A stretch of DNA of 64,000 bases from positions 1,798,001-1,862,000 of the forward strand of contig NZ_CP098252.1 of assembly GCF_027116575.1 (NCBI RefSeq), given 5' to 3'. The stretch comes from Oxalobacter aliiformigenes. Lineage in GTDB: Bacteria; Pseudomonadota; Gammaproteobacteria; Burkholderiales; Burkholderiaceae_D. Position 1 is the first letter of the stretch; every line of letters begins with the position of its first letter. This document shows positions 37,197 through 46,553 of this stretch, piece after piece. The translations under genes were made by a program, and so were the position numbers. The notes beneath the pieces were generated by a model that was not told the origin of the DNA, did not search any database, and saw only the letters and a list, made by a program, of their open reading frames with translations.

Positions 37197-38915
37197 TCAA
37201 TTATTTTTTGCAGTTGCAAGCATACCCAGCATAGATTGATTAATTTTCTGCTTTGCACCCTCTTGGGCTTTTTGATGTTGTCTAACAGGGAAAGCGCCTG
37301 CAGCAACAGCACCTAAAGCACCAATGCCTGCTGCTACACCATTACCTAATATAGGTGAAAGAAACGGAAATAAAGTCATAAAGGCACCTACGCCTGCACC
37401 ACCTGCTTTTAGTGCCAAATCTTTCACTTTACCTGCGTATGTCTTTTCAATCTCAACAATATCTTTCTGATAACGTTGCATCAAACATGATAATCCGTGG
37501 TTAACTTCACGCACAACATCACTAATCTCAGCTCCACCAGCTTCAGCAAGTTGATTCGTATATTTCTTTAATTCAAACTGGAACCACTCATGTTCCTGTT
37601 TCTTCCGTAACTCAACCAGACCTTCAATAGGAATATTTGCAAGCCAACTCATACTCTGATCTTGCAGAGCTTGCATTGTCTGGAATGATTCATTTGACAA
37701 TATTTTGTTGTTGACCAACGTTTGAGCCGAGGCTTCACAGCATTTCATATAATAATGCCAATGCACTTCTTGGTTTAATAATGGCTGTGCATGTAATGAT
37801 TGGCTATTATCAAATAAATGATATTGAGGTCCTAGACGTTCCGATATGCCCATTAAGATTAATAACCCACGAGGCATTCGTTTCATCATATCTATCATAT
37901 CTGTATCTCTTCGATGTTCTTCTTCAGATATATATTTTCTTACAGCTTTTTCACCAGATAAAATCTCATTTGGCGAACTACCGGGTGGAATAAACAGCTT
38001 TTTAGCCATAACAGCATCAATGAATTTAGTTTCATGATTTTTTGAATATTCAACTAAATCCTGAAAAGAGTATATAGCACCATCACATACAGGAGAAACC
38101 AACTTAAGTAACATGTCACCAATACCCTGCTTTGTTATCGCATCGTTCTCTTCTAGTTCGAGTTCAAAACTTGGAAAAATATAAACAGGAGGGACAACAA
38201 AATGAGCGTCGATTAATGGTTTTAGTTTTAAAATATAAAAAAGTGTTTCCGCAAGTTGTAAATGAACTGCATTCAGATGCATATTACCTGAAACATGAGG
38301 GTAAACAGGATCAGGAATCAGCTGGGTATCTGAACAGAGTCCCGCAATACGAACGCCATTCAAAGCAGATTTTAAGAAAGCCCTTTGACCGCCAACAACA
38401 AACTTTGCTCCACCAAAATCTATAGCATCTGTGTATAACCTGAATTTGTGTGCATTGTAGAAATCTAGAAGCGATTCCAAAACTCTATTAAACTCTTTCT
38501 CAAAAAGATTTTTTTGATGTTTTAGTCTATCAATGAATCGTACGTGAATTTCATGAAGATCTGATATTGAATGAGATGTTGCTCCAACAAGAGCTATAAA
38601 TAATTTTTCAAATAGTTCAAATAAATTCGATTGAAGTTCCTGAGTCGTAAACTTTTCTTCAGATTCCTTCATCGCTTCTTCAACCTCAGGCCTAAAAAAC
38701 ATATCTTTTAGCATCTTTCCCGTAGCCCTTGCAAGTGACTTTGCTTCAGACGAAAGTGCAGTTGTATCTTCAACTCCCACTCCATTGAGTGGGACATTTA
38801 ATATTTCCTCATAACACCCTTTTAACTCTTCTTTGATGTGTAAACGCCCATCCTTTATAGCTAAAATAGTGTTGTGCACATCTTGTGCCAGAGATAGATC
38901 TTGCTCCTGAGACAT
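37197..38915 (-). CDS. Unknown 572-residue protein with C-terminal membrane helices
   Basis: No recognised family. Residues 1-480 are soluble and largely helical, with blocks such as LFEKLFIALVGATSHSISDL, FPSFELELEENDAITKQGIG and SWLANIPIEGLVELRKKQEH. Residues about 505-545 form one or two membrane helices (AGVGAFMTLFPFLSPILGNG, then AAGIGALGAVAAGAFP), with a basic tail. A large soluble part and C-terminal membrane helices are common in abortive-infection effectors, and it sits at the end of an integrative element, so a single-gene defence system is possible. It could equally be a membrane-targeting element gene. Alone on its strand here. Confidence 0.7.
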   Translation of the reverse strand: MSQEQDLSLAQDVHNTILAIKDGRLHIKEELKGCYEEILNVPLNGVGVEDTTALSSEAKSLARATGKMLKDMFFRPEVEEAMKESEEKFTTQELQSNLFELFEKLFIALVGATSHSISDLHEIHVRFIDRLKHQKNLFEKEFNRVLESLLDFYNAHKFRLYTDAIDFGGAKFVVGGQRAFLKSALNGVRIAGLCSDTQLIPDPVYPHVSGNMHLNAVHLQLAETLFYILKLKPLIDAHFVVPPVYIFPSFELELEENDAITKQGIGDMLLKLVSPVCDGAIYSFQDLVEYSKNHETKFIDAVMAKKLFIPPGSSPNEILSGEKAVRKYISEEEHRRDTDMIDMMKRMPRGLLILMGISERLGPQYHLFDNSQSLHAQPLLNQEVHWHYYMKCCEASAQTLVNNKILSNESFQTMQALQDQSMSWLANIPIEGLVELRKKQEHEWFQFELKKYTNQLAEAGGAEISDVVREVNHGLSCLMQRYQKDIVEIEKTYAGKVKDLALKAGGAGVGAFMTLFPFLSPILGNGVAAGIGALGAVAAGAFPVRQHQKAQEGAKQKINQSMLGMLATAKNN

Positions 38916-39071
38916 AGCTTCTACTCTTTATTATCAGTTTAAAATCAGTAATAAATTCATCATACATTATAAATATTGCTCAATGCGCTTCATAGCATCC
39001 AACAAGTTTTTAAGGATCTGATCTGGTATCAGAATAACAAATTCTTCCACCAGATCAATTTTGTAACCCTT

Positions 39072-40036
39072 CTAACTAAAAATCACATCCTCCACCCTCT
39101 CGAAATCCAGATACCTTCCATAAAGGGCGTCGACCATATCCAGATCACCAATTTCCCGGTAGGCTGCAATACAGTCTTCCAGTGTCAGCGTCTTGAATCC
39201 TGATTCTGACGGTTCGTTTGATATCAGGTACTTCTGATAGCTCTTCACCGCTCTGTCACAAAGATAGTTCTGCATCGGATAAATGACGATAAATCGTCCA
39301 TTGTCGTATCGCCCATTCTGTACCAACGCCCTGCTTAACATGTGTTCCCGCCATAACTGCTGAACAGGGTGTTGTCTCAGTTCTTTGGCATCAGCATCTT
39401 TGTACAAACCGGATTGACGGGACAACTCATCATATCGTGGTCTCAACTGGGCCAGAGGTTCTGTCATGGATTCGGCATATTTGACTTCTATGGCAATGTG
39501 TCCACTTTCCCCGTTTGGTGTGATGCATTCAATAAAGACATCGAACGCTGTGTAATCATGGGTATAGTCCGGATTGCCTCTTGCTGGGGAATGCTCAAAA
39601 TATATCCCTTCCACACTTTGCACGTAATCCGGAAAAAGGGATTTGAAGAAGCGATTGGCTTTTTCCTCATCCAGTTTCAATCCTCCACAAAAAGATTGAA
39701 GCAAAGCGGCTGGCTGGAAAGCAGATTTGTCCATAGCCTTTCTTCATCTATCAATGCACCAATCTCCTGATAAACGTATTCCCGGTATACCAGTTTCGCT
39801 ATTTCGGGCGTCAGGAAATTCATCCCTTTTTTTCCACTGTCCATACTCAACCGGCTACCCAATCTTCTCTTTTGTCCTTTTGGATTACGGTAACTCCCAA
39901 TAGGCAGATTTCTTTCCTCCCGCCACAAAGATTGCAACAGTCGTGCCACGGAAATGAAACGATGGTCTGAAGGTTCGTTGACCTTGTGAGCTTTCAGGAT
40001 GTGTTTCGAGATAAGGGGAAGTCTCTTTTCTTTCAT
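39072..40036 (-). pseudogene. PGN_0703-type putative restriction endonuclease, frameshifted
   Basis: Two minus frames make one protein of about 320 residues. The N-terminal part (to 39677) ends LLSSQPLCFNLF; the rest continues in another frame as CGGLKLDEEKANRFFKSLFP, with the nuclease-like FDVFIECITPNGESGHIAIE then VKY: Asp, then Glu-x-Lys, as in PD-(D/E)xK enzymes. The break is at a run of five T on the coding strand (plus 39689-39693); one more T restores the frame. It may be inactive, sequence error or slippage. Family call from memory of the conserved LWTNLLSSQPLCFNLFG block. Confidence 0.7.
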
Positions 40037-40339
40037 GATGTCATTCCTTTTAAAAAGCCGTGATTGGCTAAGAAATGTTCCAGAAAGTGGACGGGAAGTT
40101 TAGCTCATCTGCCTTGAAAACAGGCAAAAAAAAACAGGCCAAATGAAAAAAATTGTAACAGAGCCTAACTCCATGTTTCATATAAGGAATATACCTTTTT
40201 TCAGTCCTATTTCCGCCCTGTTTGTTACAAAAAAGTTTCGATTTCACTATAAGCAAAGCCTTCCAAAACGTATATGGCATATGAAGGAGCATTTTTCCTT
40301 CCAATTTGACTATCAAAATGACAGATAAAGGAGAAATTC

Positions 40340-41440
40340 ATGTCTAACTATTCTGAAGAAATGGCACAACAAATGACCGTAAGTGGAAACACACCAAACA
40401 AAGAGAAATTTTCTTTATTACAAGGACTGGGGTTTTATTCAAAGTTAGCCACTGCCATATACGGCAGTAATGAAAAAGAGTTTCAAAAAGCAATGTCGCA
40501 AGAAGCTAATGCAGCTAAAAAGGCATACGCAGACATTTACATATATAAAAGAGGACGCCAGTACAGCTCTGACATTGAACACTACTACCGATACCAGAAG
40601 GGCGATTTATCCAAACGATCTACACATCTGACCCGGAAGGAATTCACTGATTTATATAACTTCATCAGTGACGCCAATCAGGAAGGGTATATCCTGAATG
40701 TTGGCCTTACAATCAGCTGGAGCATGCTGGGCATTAAAAGGCATAAAGAAGCAACTGGTCTTCTGGATAAAGGGTTCATTAAACATTTGAAGAGCTGGCA
40801 TGCCTATCGCATTAAAACCGATCCTGCTGTACCCGATAAATCAAGGGAAACTCCCCTGCTCTGGTGCTATGTTCATGAGAACTCTCCCCAAATGGGTTTC
40901 CATACCCATATGATGATCTGCATCCCTCAGGAAATCATTCCATCATTCAGACACTGGGTCAGAAACAGAATTCAAAAACTGTCGAAAGTACAGCCCGTCC
41001 CCAAAAAAGCCGTACATATTTCCACACCCCCCAGCCAACCACTAAAAAGGCAATGGATTCGTTTCCAGTATATGTGTAAAGGACTTGACCCAAGAGAAAT
41101 TCTCAGATTTGAAAAATACGGTTGTGCGATCCCTCTACTGGCACTGACACAATTTCATTACAGGGATCCCGGTCTGCTCGATTGCAAAAAAAAGATGGGC
41201 TACACCCAGCGATATAACTTTTTTGCTCTATATAAAAAGGAATATAGGAACTATGACTATGTTTTCAACCTTGAACAATACAAAAGTGACTTCCGCAAAA
41301 TATCAGGATTCTGTTCTGCTCTGGATCAGGGAATATACGATATCCGGACTCTTTATCCCTCAACACTTGATGATATGACAAAAAGTTACCCCAGAAATAT
41401 GAGCAAAAAAAATTCCTTTAGCGATTCCAGAATTAGATGA
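40340..41440 (+). CDS. HUH-type replication initiator-like protein
   Basis: 366 residues, GGAGAAATTC before the ATG. A HUH-like metal motif is seen at His188-Thr-His190 (QMGFHTHMMICIP), and a candidate catalytic Tyr244 with Lys247 in RFQYMCKGLDP, the YxxK pattern of rolling-circle Rep proteins. The N-terminal half (YYRYQKGDLSKRSTHLTRKE) resembles inovirus Gp2/YagK-type Rep relatives. At an A8 run (41405-41412) the frame may be broken: with one A fewer, the protein would continue KIPLAIPELDENGPDIPAL to a stop at 41483, which looks more natural than the present end. Iterons and a perfect inverted copy of residues 152-203 lie downstream. Family assignment is tentative. Confidence 0.55.
   Translation: MSNYSEEMAQQMTVSGNTPNKEKFSLLQGLGFYSKLATAIYGSNEKEFQKAMSQEANAAKKAYADIYIYKRGRQYSSDIEHYYRYQKGDLSKRSTHLTRKEFTDLYNFISDANQEGYILNVGLTISWSMLGIKRHKEATGLLDKGFIKHLKSWHAYRIKTDPAVPDKSRETPLLWCYVHENSPQMGFHTHMMICIPQEIIPSFRHWVRNRIQKLSKVQPVPKKAVHISTPPSQPLKRQWIRFQYMCKGLDPREILRFEKYGCAIPLLALTQFHYRDPGLLDCKKKMGYTQRYNFFALYKKEYRNYDYVFNLEQYKSDFRKISGFCSALDQGIYDIRTLYPSTLDDMTKSYPRNMSKKNSFSDSRIR
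40795..40950 (+). repeat. 156-bp segment, forward copy (inside Rep-like gene)
   Basis: Codons for about residues 152-203, including the HTH metal motif. It is repeated without a mismatch, inverted, at 41862-42017. Confidence 0.97.
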
Positions 41441-41861
41441 AAATGGTCCAGATATTCCAGCACTCAGAAACATTAAAATCTGAAACCAGTATTCACGGAT
41501 ATCCTCGTAATCTGATTCTTTATTGAAAGCGGGAAACGACAGTATGCTTATCCTTCTGTCCGTTTCCCCATTCACTTGCCCAAAATATTGTTCAGTCATC
41601 CAATAAACAGAGGCCTTAAAATTCTGTGGCAAAAATAAACCACAGAATCAACAAAACGACACCCAATAAAGACATTCAAAAACAATGGATTAGAAACACC
41701 CGTCAAAAATAAAAGTGACTATCCACCCGCCACCTCCGCCAAGCATGTCATGTAATTTCAGAGAGCTGTTGAATTTATGGACATTCACAAGCTGTCAGAT
41801 GTATTGATTGTAAAAAGTTTTCACGTCTTGCCCTGCCCATCAAGTAAAGCATATGTATTTC

Positions 41862-42017
41862 CTGAATGATGGAATGATTTCCTGAGGGATGCAGATCATC
41901 ATATGGGTATGGAAACCCATTTGGGGAGAGTTCTCATGAACATAGCACCAGAGCAGGGGAGTTTCCCTTGATTTATCGGGTACAGCAGGATCGGTTTTAA
42001 TGCGATAGGCATGCCAG
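41862..42017 (-). repeat. 156-bp segment, inverted perfect copy
   Basis: Exact reverse complement of 40795-40950; the flanks do not match the Rep gene on either side. A transcript across both would fold into a 156-bp stem with a loop of about 0.9 kb. The remainder of 41441-42564 holds no supported gene apart from iteron-like repeats and two small hairpins. Confidence 0.97.
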
Positions 42018-42091
42018 TTATTGAAACCTATTCATCCTGACCATCAGACACAGTGGAAAGGGAATATCAGGCATACGTCTGGATTGGTATT

Positions 42092-42275
42092 GGTATAGAG
42101 GTATAGAGGTATAGAGGTAGTTTGGTAATAGAGAAACAGCCGGTATTTATCCGGCTGTGTATTCGTATAGTTGGATGGTATGTCTAGTGTGAGTGGTATG
42201 TGTAGTGTGGATGGTTCTTTAACCCCTTCTCTTTTTATATAACTCACTGATAGTTAGTTATGATAGTTAGTGACA
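42092..42275. repeat. Iteron-like short repeats
   Basis: GGTATAGA three times head to tail (42092-42115), then two 18-bp units TGGTATGTCTAGTGTGAG and TGGTATGTGTAGTGTGGA (42176-42211), then GATAGTTAGT twice (42249-42273). With the Rep-like gene these could mark a replication origin. Between and after lie hairpins CAGCCGG...CCGGCTG (42137-42157) and CAGCCTG...CAGGCTG (42356-42376). Confidence 0.6.
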
Positions 42276-42564
42276 TGTATTTTTATTCAATCGCATAAAA
42301 TTCATTCACCTCTATTCATCTTGTGCGGGTATACCTTGGACGCACCTAAGAAAACAGCCTGATAAATACAGGCTGTATTGTGATTGCAGTGCGGTGAATC
42401 TGTCTGGTGTGTTGTACGGTGGGGTTAAGTGCCTCTCTCACAAATCATATACTTCTTTCGATCCAGTAAATATATTACTGGGTAAGATATTTTTCATTTT
42501 TTTCAAATTCCCTCATACGGAAACAAACTTTCCAAACATCCTGTATAAAAAGAAGCATCCAGTC

Positions 42565-43278
42565 CTAATCAGCCACAGGTACAGGTGGATGAAAGTTAGG
42601 ATGGCCTTCAGTGCGTTCCCCACGGGCATTTATCCAGAAGAATTTTGCGTGGTGACTATAGACTTTGGAGGCCTCTGACAAGTCAAATGCTACAGCCAAA
42701 ACAAGGCTGAGAAGTAACCTGACGATTTCAAGAGTATCTTCATAAAAAAATTCGATATCCTTATCAGTTGCATCTGCAAAAGATGCTTTGGAAGGCGTAA
42801 TTTGCCTATGAGCTAAATGTTCATCACGTAATGCACGAATTTTCAGAAAAGTGGCGTGCCCGATACCACCTTCCAGATATTTTTCGATGAGGCTGATTAC
42901 TTTATCACGTTTTTTATCGAGTTTGGTGTTTAAATATCGTGGTAATCCTGAAGCAGTAATACCAATTCTTGAAACTCTTCTGGCAACAAGAGCATTGAAA
43001 ACTTCGGTGCTTCGTAATTCTTCTCTAATTTTCGTCATGCGAATTGCCTGATGATTGCTATCCCATAATCTCATTAAAGCAAGCAACATTTCGCGCCTCA
43101 GTGATGAACGAATAATTTGAAAAGAATGGGTAGCGAAAGATTCTCCCATTCGTTCAAGCAACTCATTATCGTAAGCTGTCGGCTTCCAGGTCTCATGAAA
43201 CATAACGGCTGTAACAGCCTCATTCTCAGCTGCTTTAACGGCAGCTTTTAATTTATCAAGACGTTCATTAATAGTCAT
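42565..43278 (-). CDS. AbiU2/HEPN-like protein
   Basis: 237 residues, helical and soluble. A HEPN-type R-x5-H motif is visible in RALRDEHLAHR (about residue 147-157), and the layout (ELLERMGESFATHSFQIIRS, then LMRLWDSNHQ) resembles AbiU2-type proteins of abortive infection. HEPN proteins of this group can cleave RNA. Alone on its strand, between iterons and the AlpA-like gene. No antitoxin partner is obvious. Assignment is by pattern only. Confidence 0.5.
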   Translation of the reverse strand: MTINERLDKLKAAVKAAENEAVTAVMFHETWKPTAYDNELLERMGESFATHSFQIIRSSLRREMLLALMRLWDSNHQAIRMTKIREELRSTEVFNALVARRVSRIGITASGLPRYLNTKLDKKRDKVISLIEKYLEGGIGHATFLKIRALRDEHLAHRQITPSKASFADATDKDIEFFYEDTLEIVRLLLSLVLAVAFDLSEASKVYSHHAKFFWINARGERTEGHPNFHPPVPVAD

Positions 43279-43413
43279 GGCGGTATACCCAGTTTCAGAA
43301 AAAATCCTTCAAACTTTATCATAAGGCGACTCAACCCAAATCTGATAGTGCCAGCCTGATCGAACATGATTTCCAATGATCCGCGCTCCGATATACTAAA
43401 TGTAGAGTGATCA

Positions 43414-43611
43414 TTAAAAAGAAGGCAACTCCTCAATAAAACGTTCCAGTTCACTTTTTGGAATCAGGGTACTCCTTCCCATTTTCTTGGCCTTGATTCG
43501 CCCTGCTTTCACTTCCTGATAAAAAGTTGTTCGTCCAATCCCGACCATTTCACAAAATTCCTTAACGGAAAAAAGGAGTTTGCCTGTTGTTTTGTCGTTT
43601 TCAGTATTCAT
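43414..43611 (-). CDS. AlpA/excisionase-like helix-turn-helix protein
   Basis: 65 residues of the MerR/AlpA type: LLFSVKEFCEMVGIGRTTFY, then GRIKAKKMGRSTLIPKSELE and a short tail. This is the usual P4-element regulator or excisionase that helps integrase or represses the element. No ribosome site stands out. Confidence 0.85.
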   Translation of the reverse strand: MNTENDKTTGKLLFSVKEFCEMVGIGRTTFYQEVKAGRIKAKKMGRSTLIPKSELERFIEELPSF

Positions 43612-43686
43612 GCTTCGCCCTTATAAAGTTTCTTCAGGCGTATATAGCTTCGACGTGCAAGTTACTTTATTTGGGCAATAGAATAG

Positions 43687-43715
43687 AAAAAACCGGCACA
43701 AAACAGATATGCCGG
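43687..43715 (-). terminator. Terminator of the lipoprotein pair
   Basis: CCGGCA, 11-nt loop, TGCCGG, followed on the minus strand by TTTTTT; 103 nt past the 43819 stop. Confidence 0.6.
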
Positions 43716-43818
43716 CCTTTCATAAACCATACCAATGAAGCATCATTATGTATTCAGGGAAAAGACATCATTACCCCGCTATGCAACTACCCTGAAAACA
43801 TATCTGACTCAAACTACC

Positions 43819-44241
43819 TTAATCATTCTCTTCTGCTTCCATCGCCTTCTTTTCTTTTACTCCCTGAAGAGCTGATGCAAAATTCCAAAGATCACCGCGC
43901 AAGAAACCACCCACGGCAACAATATGTTTCTTGTCATCATCCAATTGGGATGCATATTTGATAGTAGGTAATCTCCATGCATTTGCAAAAACAAGAGTAG
44001 CTTCACAACTGTATTTTCCTATCTTGTCGTCATAAGCACTCGCGCGTGGATGTTCCAGTTTTACTGTTTCCTCAACCTCTTTTTCATTCAAATTACCTGC
44101 GCCACCAACCTGACCAAGAATAATGCTCCGAACAAGGGAAAGCGTTTCCTTGTCAGAACATTTGGGAGGTTCTTTTTTGCAAGCTGACAATAAAACTGCC
44201 AACATTGCTATTGAAATAAATGCTGCCGTTCTGTTCAACAT
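43819..44241 (-). CDS. Lipoprotein A of a paralogous pair, 140 residues
   Basis: Signal MLNRTAAFISIAMLAVLLSA with lipobox LSAC at Cys21, then a charged mature part (KYSCEATLVFANAWRLPTIK). No family recognised. The signal region is nearly the same as that of the next lipoprotein (44250), though the mature parts differ. It ends with KKAMEAEEND. Confidence 0.75.
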   Translation of the reverse strand: MLNRTAAFISIAMLAVLLSACKKEPPKCSDKETLSLVRSIILGQVGGAGNLNEKEVEETVKLEHPRASAYDDKIGKYSCEATLVFANAWRLPTIKYASQLDDDKKHIVAVGGFLRGDLWNFASALQGVKEKKAMEAEEND

Positions 44242-44249
44242 GTTTTCTC

Positions 44250-45008
44250 CTATTTACACTGTGCAGTAAAGTTCTTTTTCACATCATCACTGATGCCAGA
44301 ACCGACACGAATATGGGTAATGGGAACGTTCTTGAACAGACGGTGTGCATCACGGTCATATTTCCCGCAGTTGAATTTTGTATTCATAACAAAGTTGTCC
44401 CCCTCTTTTTTCTGCATAATGTCTTCCCATTTGGAGGCTGCATTCATGGCCTTGTCGCTAACAAGCTGTGTCTCCAACATTAACTCAACAAACTGATCAG
44501 AACGAGGGGCCTGCCAGTAGTGATTAACAAAAGGATCAGCTGCATTACCGCACCACATTCCAAGACATTCAGCCATGAATTGCCCGCCTCCATTGGTGAT
44601 CGTGTCAAACTGTCCATGCGTCAGTTTGTGGGCATAAGTGTTTTTAGGCAGATTGGGAGCAATATTGCTGATATCAAACGTACACGATGGGCTTACTTTC
44701 ATCTCAATAGAACCGATGCTTTTTCCATCCGTATGAACTGTCAGAGGACATTTTCCAACCTTGTATTCACGGGTATTACCTAATTTACTCTTTGGTTTTC
44801 CAGCCAGTTTTTCCAGACTGGGCAGGTCAGATGAAAGCATCTCTGTCGTGAAAATCTCATCAAGTTTGGATTTGGGTTTATTTTCAGGTTCTGCTTGGGA
44901 AACTGACGGAATCCCGTCTTTTGGTGCTGCCTGAGGCTCTTTTTTGCAGCTGGACAATAGAATTGCCAACATCGCTATCGAAATGAATGCTGTTGTTCTG
45001 CTTAACAT
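44250..45008 (-). CDS. Lipoprotein B of a paralogous pair, 252 residues
   Basis: Starts MLSRTTAFISIAMLAILLSS, lipobox LSSC; start at 45008 (AGAGGAAA before it) rather than 45026. The mature part is mostly unrecognised, with SNIAPNLPKNTYAHKLTHGQ and a C-terminal GSGISDDVKKNFTAQC. Paired Cys may form disulfides. Eight nt from lipoprotein A; co-transcribed. Immunity-like or surface-exclusion roles are common for element lipoproteins but unproven here. Confidence 0.75.
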   Translation of the reverse strand: MLSRTTAFISIAMLAILLSSCKKEPQAAPKDGIPSVSQAEPENKPKSKLDEIFTTEMLSSDLPSLEKLAGKPKSKLGNTREYKVGKCPLTVHTDGKSIGSIEMKVSPSCTFDISNIAPNLPKNTYAHKLTHGQFDTITNGGGQFMAECLGMWCGNAADPFVNHYWQAPRSDQFVELMLETQLVSDKAMNAASKWEDIMQKKEGDNFVMNTKFNCGKYDRDAHRLFKNVPITHIRVGSGISDDVKKNFTAQCK

Positions 45009-45035
45009 TTTTTCCTCTATTCTCAATTGGTTGGT

Positions 45036-45596
45036 TTAAAGAAATATGAAGGATGATGCGGCACATCCGAAATAAACAAACAGAAAAAGAAAATTCTGAT
45101 CGAGTAACTTGGCTCGCTTATAAAGATAAATTGGTGTAATCAACCATGTCCATCTATCTACCTTGTTCTGATATCCTGCTTTCTTGATCAGTTTTTCATC
45201 TGATATCAAAAGCCAGACATAAAAAGGAATCCATATAACGAGATACAGTAATGAGACTTTAAAAAGACCTTTATATGTCGCGCCATATCCTGCAAAGCCT
45301 TGATAAAACCCGATAAAAAAATCGTAGATAATAGTTCCATAAAGTGACGATAAAGCGAGTAATCAAACCATGACACTTTTTACTTGTACAACAGGAGGAA
45401 CGCTTTTATCGACATAAGTGTTCAATTCAGTTTCTTCCACGCTCTTCCAGTCAGTAAACCCTTGCTGCCATACACGAGACTTGGCTGTAAGAGTTCCTGT
45501 ACGAATAAGTTCGCCTATTTCTTTTTCTGTGACAGGTCCCTTCTTTTCTCCATCGCCTTCATAAAACCAGTTTTTCTCAAGTGACGCCTCTTCCAT
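45036..45596 (-). pseudogene. GYF_2 (DUF4339) membrane protein with in-frame TGA
   Basis: One frame of 187 codons carries a TGA at codon 78 (45363-45365). The first part (EKNWFYEGDGEKKGPVTEKE then VWQQGFTDWKSVEETEL) is a clean GYF_2 domain. Past the TGA the same frame continues LLALSSLYGTIIYDFFIGFY and VSLLYLVIWIPFYVWLL, membrane spans as usual for such proteins, to a TAA at 45036. A Trp would fit the stop position. Nonsense mutation is the simplest reading; the short product may be made. Confidence 0.75.
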
Positions 45597-45741
45597 TGAA
45601 TACTCTCCTTCAAGACAAGTAAGTAAGAATTATTTTTATAAATATACTCAATACGCCCACAGTTAGCATATTGCGATATTACAAAACTTCTGAAGCTAAG
45701 ACAACATAAATTGCACTTACTTAACAGTTTGAGGCTAGTTT

Positions 45742-46086
45742 ATGAGCAGGGATATTGCAGTACGGTTAGGACGAAACATTGCCGAGGCAAGGAAAGCGTC
45801 TGGAAGGACTCAGGCTGAAGTAGCAGAAAAGGTGGGAATTGATACCGTCTCTCTCTCCCGCATTGAAAGAGGAACGGTCAGTCCAAGCATTACTACACTG
45901 GACCGTATTGCTGATGTATTGGGAGAACCATTAGGCAGACTGTTTGATGGTGCTTCTTCCGGTACAGCGGCTCTGGCTGATGATATTGCGGCACTGCTGG
46001 AATCCCTGTCTGTAAATGACAGGATGTTTTTGATGGAACAGATTCAGGTATGGGCAAGGAAGCTGTCGAAAAAGAAAGTGGACTGA
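45742..46086 (+). CDS. XRE-family transcriptional regulator
   Basis: 114 residues. The N-terminal helix-turn-helix is clear: RNIAEARKASGRTQAEVAEK then VSLSRIERGTVSPSITTLDR. A C-terminal part (75-114) of short helices. It lies between oppositely oriented element genes and is a candidate repressor of the element. No lambda CI-like peptidase domain. Confidence 0.9.
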   Translation: MSRDIAVRLGRNIAEARKASGRTQAEVAEKVGIDTVSLSRIERGTVSPSITTLDRIADVLGEPLGRLFDGASSGTAALADDIAALLESLSVNDRMFLMEQIQVWARKLSKKKVD

Positions 46087-46087
46087 T

Positions 46088-46498
46088 TCATTCAATAAGC
46101 TGCATAACATAGAGAATGGCCACCAGTTCCTCTATAACGAGATCGGCATTGGTGTGGCAGATCATATCCTTAAATTCTCTGCTCATCCCTTTGTAAAGCC
46201 TCCTGCCTACGATCGTACAAATCAGCTTCTTTCTTTGAATATCGCGATAAACAGCCTTGTTATGGATATGGCAGACCAAGTTCGGAATGTTCAGGTTATT
46301 GCCTCTGAAGACATTTTTATATCTGATCCTGAAAAGAATGTCCCTGATGGAACGGCCTGATCCCGTATAAATACACTGTTCGTGTATGTTGCAAAGAAGG
46401 CTTGCCGGGTCATTCCCGTACCCAAGATATACCTGATTACGGCGAATATTGGCGATTTGATCTTCCCTGAGGGAGCTGTTTCCTCTGAATATGTTCAT
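46088..46498 (-). CDS. Beta-flower repeat protein, 136 residues
   Basis: Made of about six short repeats with the pattern IxxxxVYxGxxxxxxxLxxI (QIANIRRNQVYLGYG, CIYTGSGRSIRDILFRI, AVYRDIQRKKLICTI, RLYKGMSREFKDMI), typical of the 4-fold beta-flower domain. Such domains occur in phage and element proteins, with unknown function. The start follows a plausible GG-rich site weakly. Converges with the XRE gene, 1 nt between stops. Confidence 0.65.
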   Translation of the reverse strand: MNIFRGNSSLREDQIANIRRNQVYLGYGNDPASLLCNIHEQCIYTGSGRSIRDILFRIRYKNVFRGNNLNIPNLVCHIHNKAVYRDIQRKKLICTIVGRRLYKGMSREFKDMICHTNADLVIEELVAILYVMQLIE

Positions 46499-46553
46499 GC
46501 TTATTCAGCTGAAGAACCATGTTTTCAGAAGAATATTGATTTTCTTTTATTGA

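Noticed and set aside
41360..41632. 90-codon minus-strand frame
   Set aside because: Covers the 3' end of the Rep-like gene antisense; the alternative plus frame after the A8 run explains the sequence better.
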